In this document: one piece after another, positions 58,001 through 64,000 of the stretch
Layout of the letters: each line of letters opens with the position of its first letter
Numbering within the stretch: position 1 is the first letter of the stretch
NCBI RefSeq assembly: GCF_022869865.1
Contig: NZ_CP094984.1
Span: forward strand, 1,426,001 to 1,490,000
DNA length: 64,000 bases
Origin: Arthrobacter zhangbolii
GTDB lineage: Bacteria; Actinomycetota; Actinomycetes; Actinomycetales; Micrococcaceae
Reading direction: 5' to 3'
Made by a program: the position numbers and the translations under genes
Notes under the pieces: generated by a model
Seen by the model: the letters and a program-made list of their open reading frames with translations, nothing else
The model's database searches: none
What the model was told of the DNA's origin: nothing

Positions 58001-58621
58001 GTCCGCAGGAACCGCGGCGGCCACACCTCCCAGCTCGTTGCCGAACTGATAGGCCGCAAGGTTACGGCCTGGGACATGCCCCGCGGCGGCCAGCCCAGCC
58101 CCTACCCGGCCCACGCGCCCCGCGGACCGGTGGTCATCCTGACTGACGAGTTCGCCGGCTCGGACGGTGACATCATCACGCAGGTCTCCAAACTGCGCGG
58201 TATCGGCCCGGTGATCGGCACCCGCACTTGGGGCGGCGTCGTCGGCATTGACGGTCGGTTCAATCTGGTGGACGGCACCACCGTCAACCAGCCGCGGTAC
58301 GCCTACTGGTTCACCGGCGGGGTGGGCTGGGGTGTTGAGAACCGCGGTGTCGAGCCGGACATTGAGGTGACGTTCCCTCCGCACGCCTACGTAGCCGGCG
58401 AGGATCCCCAGCTGGAACACGGTGTGGGCATCCTCCGGGAAATGCTCTCGGAACTGCCTACGGACGAGCCGCCCGCGCTCACGGGCTACCCGACTCTGCA
58501 GCCGGCACCGCTGCCTCCCCGCCCGCAGGATGGCCAGGCCGGGTCCCGGCAGGAGAACGGTGACCTGTCCATCCCGGCACCGGTTTCCGCCGGCACCGAC
58601 GCGAAGGACAACCGACACTAG
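55055..58621 (+). CDS. Tricorn-type protease (S41 family)
   Basis: Tricorn is a large cytoplasmic protease that trims peptides from proteasome-like degradation. This 1188-aa protein has two N-terminal beta-propeller regions (YLRYPDLHGDLVTF onward, and a second from about residue 450), a PDZ domain (about 825-920) and a C-terminal S41 catalytic domain. Catalytic residues match tricorn: S811-H812 in ELGTSHAYV and the nucleophile S1036 in DEFAGSDGD. An Ala/Thr/Pro-rich insertion of about 80 residues separates the propellers (about 365-445). Whether this host has a proteasome cannot be seen here. Confidence 0.92.
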   Translation: MSPTAYLRYPDLHGDLVTFVAEDDVWMAPVSGGRAWRISSMQLPARSPKFSPDGTRLAWQVVQGGAPEIVTADVQGGDFRQLTFWGSQSTRLKGFNSAGDVIATSSVEQEDNRLRWAYTVPLDGTAPVKLPYGPVETIAEGPAVGDERPMVIGSMLTREQAWWKRYRGGTAGKLWIDADGNGEFVRLVPELDGNLSDPMWIDGRVVFLSDHEGYGNLYSVTPQGTDLRRHTDFEGFYVRHASSDGTRIVFESAGRIWLLASLDADAQPLEISLGSAGTARRPRPLNVARHLAAAVPDATGTASVVETHGTLHWLTHRDGPSRVIEADSAVRARLGRPLGETHAVFVSDSQGEEAIYIRKVFADVDTASGGSARDGGLPAGSPANEPAADTGLVLPSPVSASSTTTHGSRGPQDRAAVPAAQTEAQDTAAGASPAVPATESGTVRIGFDRPTRVSELVPSPDGQRVGVATEYGEVFILETSTAELSPVAASEFGAVDQLAFSPDSQWLAWAEPTTGEGRTRIRLRSAVDASAPVIDVTDGRFADHDPSFTRDGRYLAFLSERSFDPVYDTHRFDLSFPSSTKPFLVALAAGTPSPFGPSVSGGSVPVAAEAADGGTPKKTVPDVQVDAERIGDRIIAVPVPQGRYTKLRAADSALLWQANDIYGVTGDGRATATDRDPAARLERFDLLTKDLSVLVPALEGYEVSGDGSKVVVRHEGSVRVVPAASRVEEDSVENIRVDLDRIRVRIDPVKVWGQAFDEAWRLQRDFFWAPDMGGLDWEGVHARYRPLVDNLGSHDDLVDLLWEMHGELGTSHAYVTPVPVTEQGAGGQGFLGADLRPGAGGWEVVRILGAESSDPQATSPLSAPGADVHPGDVIAAIDGVPVPPREGPAALLTGAAGRTVELTIVSADDAGAPSQRRIAVVPLRSEERLRYQNWVHANRRIVREASNGAFGYLHIPDMVANGWSQLHRDLDQEASRQALVVDVRRNRGGHTSQLVAELIGRKVTAWDMPRGGQPSPYPAHAPRGPVVILTDEFAGSDGDIITQVSKLRGIGPVIGTRTWGGVVGIDGRFNLVDGTTVNQPRYAYWFTGGVGWGVENRGVEPDIEVTFPPHAYVAGEDPQLEHGVGILREMLSELPTDEPPALTGYPTLQPAPLPPRPQDGQAGSRQENGDLSIPAPVSAGTDAKDNRH

Positions 58622-58653
58622 GGCCGAGGCCGCACACGCCCGTCAATAGTGAC

Positions 58654-58692
58654 GGCTGGAGCCGGACTGGGAACACCGGTCCGGCTCCAGCC
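58654..58692 (+). terminator. 14-bp hairpin after the tricorn gene
   Basis: GGCTGGAGCCGGAC and GTCCGGCTCCAGCC form a perfect stem with an 11-nt loop, 32 nt after the stop. There is no T-run, so it is a GC-type terminator candidate. Confidence 0.65.
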
Positions 58693-58758
58693 ACGTCTGC
58701 GCGTTACCGGGCGTTTCCATCGTTCCGGCACTCAGCCGGGGCAGGGGCTTCGCATGCG

Positions 58759-58787
58759 TTGTCGGTGCAACCGGGCAGGAGTAATCT
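58759..58787 (+). promoter_or_regulatory. crcB promoter TTGTCG-17-TAATCT
   Basis: TTGTCG (58759-58764) and TAATCT (58782-58787) are separated by 17 nt. Transcription would start at about 58794, directly at the ATG of the following small ORF. Confidence 0.6.
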
Positions 58788-58794
58788 CACAAAG

Positions 58795-58881
58795 ATGGGC
58801 ACTCACCCGGATTCCCCGCAAAATCATCAGCTCGCAGCACGTTGTGTTGCCGGCGGCGCAAACCCCTGGAGCTTGGAATGA
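58795..58881 (+). CDS. Predicted leaderless 28-codon leader peptide before crcB
   Basis: ATG 58795 lies 7 nt after the -10 hexamer TAATCT, the leaderless geometry seen elsewhere in this window. The frame (MGTHPDSPQNHQLAARCVAG, then GANPWSLE) is open for 28 codons and its TGA overlaps the crcB ATG at 58878 (ATGA). It has no family resemblance. Translation of this ORF would deliver ribosomes to crcB, whose own ribosome site (GGAG) is modest. It is a prediction from geometry only. Confidence 0.45.
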   Translation: MGTHPDSPQNHQLAARCVAGGANPWSLE

Positions 58882-59330
58882 ATGCCGGCACCCGCCCGGC
58901 ATACCTGCGCTGGGCGGCGATCGGGCTGGTCGCCGTCGGCGGCGCAGCGGGCGCTGCGAGCCGCGAAGGGCTCTCGCTGGCCATCCCGAATCTCGGTTCG
59001 GTGCCGGTGGCCATCCCGCTGATCAACGTGGTCGGCGCGTTTCTGCTCGGTTACCTGTACGAGGCGGTGACGCGGCTCGACAGTTCCCGCCCGACCGGCA
59101 AGAACCTGAAGCTGCTCCTGGGCACGGGCTTCTGCGGCGGCTTTACAACGTACAGTTCGCTGGCCACTGACACGGCCGTGCTCTTCCGTGACGGTCTGCC
59201 CTGGATAGCGATCGTTTATGCCCTCGGCACGGTGCTCATCGGTGCCTGTGCCACCTGGGCCGGTATCGCCGCCGGCGCCATCAATGCCCGCGGCTCCGGC
59301 CGCCGGCACGAACAGGAGGAGGGCTCATGA
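58878..59330 (+). CDS. crcB: Fluoride exporter CrcB/Fluc, first subunit
   Basis: CrcB (Fluc) proteins are fluoride channels that protect cytoplasmic enzymes. This subunit (150 aa) has four hydrophobic segments and the family motifs GGAAGAASR, NVVGAFLLGYL and GFCGGFTTYSS. The ATG at 58878 is preceded by GGAG; a longer frame upstream is out of place with the predicted leader peptide. The second crcB follows with a 4-nt overlap, so the two subunits are made together, as in heterodimeric Fluc pairs of Gram-positive bacteria. Confidence 0.93.
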   Translation: MNAGTRPAYLRWAAIGLVAVGGAAGAASREGLSLAIPNLGSVPVAIPLINVVGAFLLGYLYEAVTRLDSSRPTGKNLKLLLGTGFCGGFTTYSSLATDTAVLFRDGLPWIAIVYALGTVLIGACATWAGIAAGAINARGSGRRHEQEEGS

Positions 59331-59704
59331 CCCCGGGGATTTTCCTGCTGCTGGCATTGGCCGGCGGAGTAGGCGCCACGGTCCGGTTCATTGTGGACGG
59401 ATACATCCGTGCCCATATGAAAACCGAGTTTGCGTGGGCTACCACGATCATCAATGTCTCCGGTTCGCTCGTTCTCGGGCTGCTCACGGGACTCACCATC
59501 GAGCGCTTTGTGTCCACGGATCTGAGCATCGTGATCGGCACCGGGTTCCTCGGCGGCTACACCACCTTCAGCACCGCCAGCTACGAGACGGTGCAGCTGA
59601 TCAAGCAGGGCCGCTACGGGGCGTCCTTCATCAGCGGCATTGTCATGCTGGTACTGTCCGTCGCCGCCGCAGTGATCGGCCTCTGGATCGGCGCCTCGAT
59701 GTAG
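59327..59704 (+). CDS. crcB: Fluoride exporter CrcB/Fluc, second subunit
   Basis: This 125-aa protein has the same four-helix layout as its partner, with GGVGATVRF, NVSGSLVLGLL and GFLGGYTTFSTASYE motifs. Its start overlaps the first subunit (ATGA). In paired systems the two chains sit in opposite orientation in the membrane. The gene ends 39 nt before the convergent urea transporter gene. Confidence 0.93.
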   Translation: MTPGIFLLLALAGGVGATVRFIVDGYIRAHMKTEFAWATTIINVSGSLVLGLLTGLTIERFVSTDLSIVIGTGFLGGYTTFSTASYETVQLIKQGRYGASFISGIVMLVLSVAAAVIGLWIGASM

Positions 59705-59743
59705 ATTCCACGGGCCGTAGGTGCGCTCGGCCGCAAGGTCCGG

Positions 59744-60676
59744 TCAGGGACGCTTGGCAGCCGGAATGTAATGGGCGATCACCAGGAAAACCCAGGTGGT
59801 GAGGATATAAGGCCACGTGTAGGTGGGAGCGTTCAGATCGTGCATGATCACCGTTACCACGGCAGTCACCACCGTTCCGATCACGGCGAGCACCCACGAA
59901 ACAGCGCTGCTGCGGAGGAAGACGACGGCGAGGGCTATGGCGGTGAGGACACCCGAGTAGCCCGCCAGCCCGTTGGCCGTCTCGGTAAGGGCTTCACCCA
60001 TCGCCAGCGCGCACAGGCTTCCCACTACGCTGCCGAGCAGCCCGGCCAGTCCCACTTTCCAGCCCGCCACGAACAACCCCAGCAGGATGAGGGCGCCTGA
60101 CCAGACGTTGTTGATCAGCACCACTTCGGAGACGTTCGTCAGAAGAGAGCGGGCGAAGGCCAGCGGCTCAGAGTCAATGGTGGCCGACGGCGCCGAAGGC
60201 AGGTGCAGTGCCTCCGTGCTGACCAGGATGGCCGTCGCCACGATGCAGAACGGGGCTGTCGTGGACGGCAGGGAGAACACCCTCAGCGGTGTCTTGGTGA
60301 ACAGGGCAACCACCAGCCAGGTCACCGGGGCGCAAAGTATGCCGCCGACGAGCGGGATGGGATACGCCGCCCACTGGGTCCCGCCCATGATGGAGAAGGT
60401 GGCGGCTCCGACAAGGGCGCCGCAAAAGCCCTCCATACCGGATACGACCGACGGGGAATCGGCTTTGAGCAGGCGCCCTCCCACCATGTTTCCTGCGCAC
60501 CCAATCAGCACGAGGACTGCCATCCGCCAGTCAGCCACGGCAAAGGCGGCCAGGAATAACAGGGCAGTGTAGATATTGCTCTGGAAGAAGATCTGCGACA
60601 GTCCCTGTCCCCAGCCCCTCAGCCACTCCGTGCCCGAGATGGCCGGGCCCGGTGTCGCCGCCCCCGCGGTGCTCAC
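59744..60676 (-). CDS. Urea transporter (UT family)
   Basis: This 310-aa membrane protein has about ten hydrophobic segments in two repeats and the urea-transporter features GQGLSQIFFQSNIYTALLF, MEGFCGALVGAATF and the LPSTTAPFC loop in place of the usual LPxFT. The second repeat carries LAGYSGVLTAIAL. It would bring urea to the urease whose maturation genes lie upstream on the same strand. The GTG start overlaps the stop of the nickel transporter gene and has GAGG just upstream. Confidence 0.88.
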   Translation of the reverse strand: MSTAGAATPGPAISGTEWLRGWGQGLSQIFFQSNIYTALLFLAAFAVADWRMAVLVLIGCAGNMVGGRLLKADSPSVVSGMEGFCGALVGAATFSIMGGTQWAAYPIPLVGGILCAPVTWLVVALFTKTPLRVFSLPSTTAPFCIVATAILVSTEALHLPSAPSATIDSEPLAFARSLLTNVSEVVLINNVWSGALILLGLFVAGWKVGLAGLLGSVVGSLCALAMGEALTETANGLAGYSGVLTAIALAVVFLRSSAVSWVLAVIGTVVTAVVTVIMHDLNAPTYTWPYILTTWVFLVIAHYIPAAKRP

Positions 60677-61866
60677 GTCAGCCTCTTTCCGGTGGCGTCA
60701 TCGGGTGGCGTCTCCTTCCCGGGCAGCGGCTCTGCCCCGGGTTGTGGTCCGCCCGGCGCGGCAGCCCCGCTCCCGGAGCCGGCCGTCCCGTTCGCAAGCG
60801 CCCAGCGCTCCTCCACATGTCCGAACCGCCAGTAAGCGGTGGAGATCAGCCAGACAAGTATCAGCGTGGCCACCACAATGTAGCCCACGTTTTCCAGGTC
60901 GATGGCGGCGACCCATCCGGTGAGCGGATCGCGCAGGCCGAGCTTCTCGTTCAGCAGCCCGACCAGCTCAATGCCGCCAATCATGACGGCAATCATTACC
61001 GAAAGCCCGGTGATGGTGAGGTTGTAGTACAGCTTGCGCACCGCATTGACGCTGGCCCATCCGTAGGCTTTCACCATGACGGCGGAATCGAGCGTATCGA
61101 ACAAACTCATACCGGCTGCGAAGATCAGGGGCAGGCAGAGGATCGCGTACCAGGGCAGCCCCGTCGCTGCCCCTGTTCCGGCCAGCACCAGCAGGGCGAT
61201 CTCACTGGCGGTATCGAAGCCGAGCCCGAACAGAAAGCCGACGGCGTACATCTTTCCGGGCCGGTCGATTGACCGGAGCATTGGCCGGATGAGACGGCTG
61301 ATGAAGCCGCGGCCCTGCAGATGCCGCTCCAGTTCCAGCTCATCCAGGTCACCGTTGCGAGAGGCCCGCCAAACCTTGAGGATTCCCATGAACGCGACGG
61401 CGTTGATGAGCCCGATCAGGAGAAGGAAGACGCCGGAGACCACCGTCCCGAACACGCCGAGGCCGTTCCGCACACCGTTGCCGTCGTCGCTGAGGCCCAC
61501 CGCCCAACTCACTCCAAGTGCCAGCAGCGCCGCCATGAGGAAAACGATGGTGGAGTGCCCAAGCGAGAAGAACAGGCCGACGCCGGCGGCCGGTTTGCGC
61601 AGATCGACGAGCTTGCGGGTGGTGTTGTCGATAGCGGCAATGTGATCGGCATCGAAGGCGTGCCGCACACCCAGCACATAGGCCACCACGGCTATGCCGA
61701 CTCCGAATACAGAGGTGCCCAGCTGCAGGTGCAATGGCTCAACCAGGAAGAAAAACAGCCCGAAACCCACAATATGCAGCAGCGCAACCGGAATGAAGGC
61801 GAGCACCACCTGCGCCCGGTAGGAGCGCCCCGACTTCGCTGCCTGCTCCTGTATGTTGTTAGGCAC
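60673..61866 (-). CDS. Nickel/cobalt transporter, NiCoT (HoxN/NixA) family
   Basis: This permease of 397 aa supplies nickel, the urease cofactor. The signature RHAFDADHIAAIDN (HX4DH) in the second helix, LFFSLGHSTIVF and LGFDTASEI are all present. About eight membrane helices are visible, with a hydrophilic loop in the middle and a Pro/Gly-rich C-terminal tail. The start is GTG 61866 with AAGGGG about 8 nt upstream, 14 nt after ureD; the longer frame overlaps ureD. Its position between ureD and the urea transporter supports nickel over cobalt. Confidence 0.9.
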   Translation of the reverse strand: MPNNIQEQAAKSGRSYRAQVVLAFIPVALLHIVGFGLFFFLVEPLHLQLGTSVFGVGIAVVAYVLGVRHAFDADHIAAIDNTTRKLVDLRKPAAGVGLFFSLGHSTIVFLMAALLALGVSWAVGLSDDGNGVRNGLGVFGTVVSGVFLLLIGLINAVAFMGILKVWRASRNGDLDELELERHLQGRGFISRLIRPMLRSIDRPGKMYAVGFLFGLGFDTASEIALLVLAGTGAATGLPWYAILCLPLIFAAGMSLFDTLDSAVMVKAYGWASVNAVRKLYYNLTITGLSVMIAVMIGGIELVGLLNEKLGLRDPLTGWVAAIDLENVGYIVVATLILVWLISTAYWRFGHVEERWALANGTAGSGSGAAAPGGPQPGAEPLPGKETPPDDATGKRLT

Positions 61867-61880
61867 TGTCAGACCCCTTT

Positions 61881-62969
61881 CTAGCTTTTTCGAATGACGG
61901 GGGCCCGCAGCCCGGTCAGCAGTTCGTGAACGGCGGCGGCCGCGGCTGTCCCCGCAGCTGCCACGGCCACGGTGTCGTTTCCCACCAGGCGCATCCACAC
62001 GCCCGTATCGCCGGGTAGCGTGCTCACGCCGAAGATCAGGTCACCTCCGCGCTCTTCAACGGCCCGGTGCAGTGTGTCTGCGAGCAGGGCAACAGGGACG
62101 TCTGGTGTGACGACGTAGAGCATGGAAAGCACATCGTGTCCGGCAAGCACGCCGAGCCCGTTCACCCCGGATTCTGCACCGTCTCCACCCTTGCCGGGGA
62201 TGAGCCGCAACCGGTCCAGGGCGACCAGGCGGCCGTCCGGCCGCCGCACCTCCAGATCCGAGGCGTACACATCGTAGGCATGCCGTTCGCCGCGGGCGAG
62301 CCTGCCGGCGTACAGGGTCTCGCCGAGCAACAGCGTGGCCGACTCGTCCACCACCGCCGATGTCTGCTGGTAGAAGCGTGAATCGGCAAAGGGCACCACG
62401 GGCTCGGGCAGGTACTCCGCGTAGGCACCTTCTTCGACGGTGATGTTCACAATCGCGGAAGCGTAGTCGTGCTCCATGCGGTAGACCCTGGTCTGGGTCT
62501 GAGTGGTCACGTGCGCCGCGGTGCCCGGACCGAAGCGCAAATCGGTACGCAACCGGTCTCCGTGCAGGATGCCGCCGCCGGAGGACATCAGGTAGGTGTA
62601 CGCCATGTCCGGGCGCAACTCATTAAAGTACAGGGGATGCATGATCTGCAGCGGTGATTTTTGGTAGTGCTGTACCAGTTCGGTACGGCCCCGGTTGCGG
62701 TCGAATCCAAGTTGCAGGATGCCCACCTTGCCCGGGCTGCCAACCGGCAGGCCCCGCCAGACCCGGGACTGCTGCAGAACCTCGGGCGGCACCCGCTCCG
62801 GTTCATAGAATGCGGGCTCAAGGCGGTAGCCGCCAGTGCTCGGCACCCGGCCACCGGTCTGCTGAACCGCCCGCCGGGACAGGTCGCTCACGCCGGCAAG
62901 CCGGCCTGCTCCGGCACCGATCCCTGCGGGCTCCGCAGTGCTTTCAGGGTCTGTTGTCTTCAACCTCAT
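61881..62969 (-). CDS. ureD: Urease accessory protein UreD
   Basis: UreD (UreH) is the scaffold that recruits UreF and UreG to apo-urease during nickel insertion. Family segments include KVGILQLGFDRNRGRTELV, PLYFNELRPDMAYTYLMS, SSGGGILHGDRLRTDL and YAEYLPEPVVPFADSRF. The start is ATG 62969, which overlaps the ureG stop (ATGA); an earlier GTG at 62996 is less likely. Length is 362 aa, longer than many UreD proteins because of the N-terminal 50 residues. Confidence 0.93.
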   Translation of the reverse strand: MRLKTTDPESTAEPAGIGAGAGRLAGVSDLSRRAVQQTGGRVPSTGGYRLEPAFYEPERVPPEVLQQSRVWRGLPVGSPGKVGILQLGFDRNRGRTELVQHYQKSPLQIMHPLYFNELRPDMAYTYLMSSGGGILHGDRLRTDLRFGPGTAAHVTTQTQTRVYRMEHDYASAIVNITVEEGAYAEYLPEPVVPFADSRFYQQTSAVVDESATLLLGETLYAGRLARGERHAYDVYASDLEVRRPDGRLVALDRLRLIPGKGGDGAESGVNGLGVLAGHDVLSMLYVVTPDVPVALLADTLHRAVEERGGDLIFGVSTLPGDTGVWMRLVGNDTVAVAAAGTAAAAAVHELLTGLRAPVIRKS

Positions 62970-63598
62970 CCGATCAGCTCGGTTCTGGCGCCCCACTGGG
63001 ACATGATTTCCCGGTGAAGTTCGTCCACTCCGAGCCCCGTCAGCGAGTTCGTCAGTACTACCGGCCTGTCCTCGCGCACCCGGTGGGCATCGGACTCCAT
63101 TACGTCCAGATCGGTGCGGACATACTGGGCGATGTCGATTTTGTTGATGACCAGGATGTCGCTGTCCGTGATGCCTGGACCCCGCTTGCGGGGCATTTTC
63201 TCGCCCTCGGCGGTATCCAGCACGAAGACAAACACATCGGCCAGTGCCGGTGAGAAGGTCAGGGTCAGGTTGTCGCCGCCCGACTCATATATCAGTGTGT
63301 CGATCTCAGGAAACCGTTCCAGCATTTCCGCCCCGACGGCCAGGTTCATGGTCGGGTCATCGCGCACCGCCGTATGCGGGCAGGACCCGGTCTCAACGCC
63401 CATGACGCGCTCGGGGTCGAGAATGCCTGCCAGCTCCCTTCGGACGTGGTGGGCATCCTCCTGGGTGTAGATGTCATTGGTGATCACGCCGGGGGTGCGG
63501 CCGGCCTCGATCAGCAGCGGTACCAGCGCCTCCGTCAGTGCCGTTTTGCCGCTGCCAACGGGTCCGCCAATGCCGATTCTCAACACGTTCTCGCTCAT
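62966..63598 (-). CDS. ureG: Urease accessory GTPase UreG
   Basis: UreG is the SIMIBI GTPase that powers nickel delivery to urease. The P-loop GGPVGSGKTALTE, the metal-binding region ETGSCPHTAVRDDP with its CPH motif, and VINKIDIAQYV are all intact. The start ATG 63598 is preceded by AGAGG. Length is 210 aa. It overlaps ureD and follows ureF by 95 nt. Confidence 0.96.
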   Translation of the reverse strand: MSENVLRIGIGGPVGSGKTALTEALVPLLIEAGRTPGVITNDIYTQEDAHHVRRELAGILDPERVMGVETGSCPHTAVRDDPTMNLAVGAEMLERFPEIDTLIYESGGDNLTLTFSPALADVFVFVLDTAEGEKMPRKRGPGITDSDILVINKIDIAQYVRTDLDVMESDAHRVREDRPVVLTNSLTGLGVDELHREIMSQWGARTELIG

Positions 63599-63693
63599 GG
63601 TTTCCTCTGTTTCGGTGTGAATGCTGTTTTTTGTCTGCGGTAGCTGCACGAAGGTTCAGGCCCCATACCGTGCGGACATACCGTGTGCCTGCC

Positions 63694-64000
63694 TTAGCTG
63701 GCGAACAGGCGGGCCTCGGCCCGCTCATGCCTGGCCGACATCACATCGGACATGGGTGCGCAACCGCCCAGGTCGGCGAGATCGCGTCCCAAAGCGGCAT
63801 CCGTGACCTGTTCGATCACGCCGGCGGTTGCCAGCAGCACGGCCTGTGCCTGCCGGTGATCAGTCAGCCGCAAGCGCAGGGCTGCGCCGACAAAGCTGGC
63901 CGAAAAAGCGAACAGGTCCGCGGCCACTGCGTGCCTGGTGTCGACTCCGTTTGCCGCGTACACCACTGCTGCGGCAACCGGCTGGCAACCGGGCGTACTG
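63694..64000 (-). CDS. ureF: Urease accessory protein UreF, C-terminal part
   Basis: The frame is open to the window edge, so only the C-terminal 101 codons are visible. The stretch GCQPVAAAVVYAANGVDTRH, then AADLFAFSASFVGAALRLRL and TDHRQAQAVL, matches the conserved end of UreF, which acts with UreD and UreG in nickel loading. The structural genes (ureABC) and ureE presumably lie beyond the window. Confidence 0.88.
   Translation of the reverse strand, partial: STPGCQPVAAAVVYAANGVDTRHAVAADLFAFSASFVGAALRLRLTDHRQAQAVLLATAGVIEQVTDAALGRDLADLGGCAPMSDVMSARHERAEARLFAS

Noticed and set aside
58622-58877. Fluoride riboswitch before crcB.
   Set aside because: The consensus segments (GGnGAUGG near the 5' side and GGCUGAUG...CUCC near the 3' side) are absent from the gap.
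1-64000. CRISPR arrays, insertion sequences, prophage or integrase genes, tRNA and rRNA genes.
   Set aside because: No regularly spaced repeats, transposase or integrase motifs, or tRNA cloverleaf-like sequences were found on reading both strands.

Overview
The window is about 64 kb of GC-rich actinobacterial chromosome. Gene content, gene order and protein sequences point to the Micrococcaceae, close to Arthrobacter sensu lato. The main reasons are a complete dcw cluster (ftsI-murE-murF-mraY-murD-ftsW-murG-murC-ftsQ-ftsZ-pgeF-yggS-sepF-yggT-divIVA), a MurE whose diaminopimelate motif is replaced as expected for an L-lysine type wall, a glnA2-glnE pair with a separate GlnR-type glnA1, polyphosphate glucokinase, and many GTG/TTG starts with 4-bp gene overlaps. 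The genus assignment is inference; no rRNA is present. I found no tRNA, rRNA, insertion sequence, phage or CRISPR signature.

Layout. 1-18 kb: septal peptidoglycan synthesis and division genes, all on the plus strand and mostly overlapping, ending in divIVA and a 20-bp hairpin. 18-25.5 kb: lspA-rluD, dnaE, hisD and nrdR; nrdR has two NrdR-like boxes in front of it. 25.5-28.5 kb: ppgK, map and panB on the minus strand with a 53-aa SPOR-like gene between them. 28.6-35.3 kb: glnA2-glnE, then a GlnP-like binding-protein/permease fusion with its ATPase. 35.3-46.9 kb is the accessory part: NUDIX hydrolase, alditol oxidase-like protein, SdpI-like protein, a five-gene siderophore uptake operon with esterase behind an IdeR/DtxR-like box, hydrolases, a RibD/DHFR-like reductase, a small membrane peptide behind a long folded leader, and an unrecognised 217-aa protein. 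47-53 kb: glnA1 with a four-site GlnR box, an RDD protein, a frameshifted epimerase, a DUF4191 protein, lipA and lipB. 53-58.6 kb: a membrane Ser/Thr kinase and a tricorn protease. 58.7-59.7 kb: a crcB pair preceded by a possible leader peptide. 59.7-64 kb (minus strand): ureF-ureG-ureD, a nickel transporter and a urea transporter, the end of a urease operon.

How the genes work together. The first 18 kb makes and polymerises lipid II at the division site (Mur enzymes, MraY, MurG, FtsW, FtsI) and organises the ring and the cell pole (FtsZ, SepF, FtsQ, DivIVA). Nitrogen metabolism recurs: two glutamine synthetases, the adenylyltransferase that controls them, a glutamine-type transporter, and urea uptake with urease maturation. 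Iron (siderophore operon), deoxynucleotide supply (NrdR) and nitrogen (GlnR) each have a recognisable operator.

A pattern runs through the whole window: at least nine genes have a TANNNT -10 hexamer exactly 6-7 nt before the start codon and no ribosome-binding site, which predicts leaderless mRNAs. The least explained elements are the 200-nt leader with its 58-aa peptide (45.7-46.2 kb), the predicted leaderless 28-codon ORF fused by ATGA overlap to crcB (58.8 kb), and the near-perfect palindrome upstream of ftsZ (13.25 kb).
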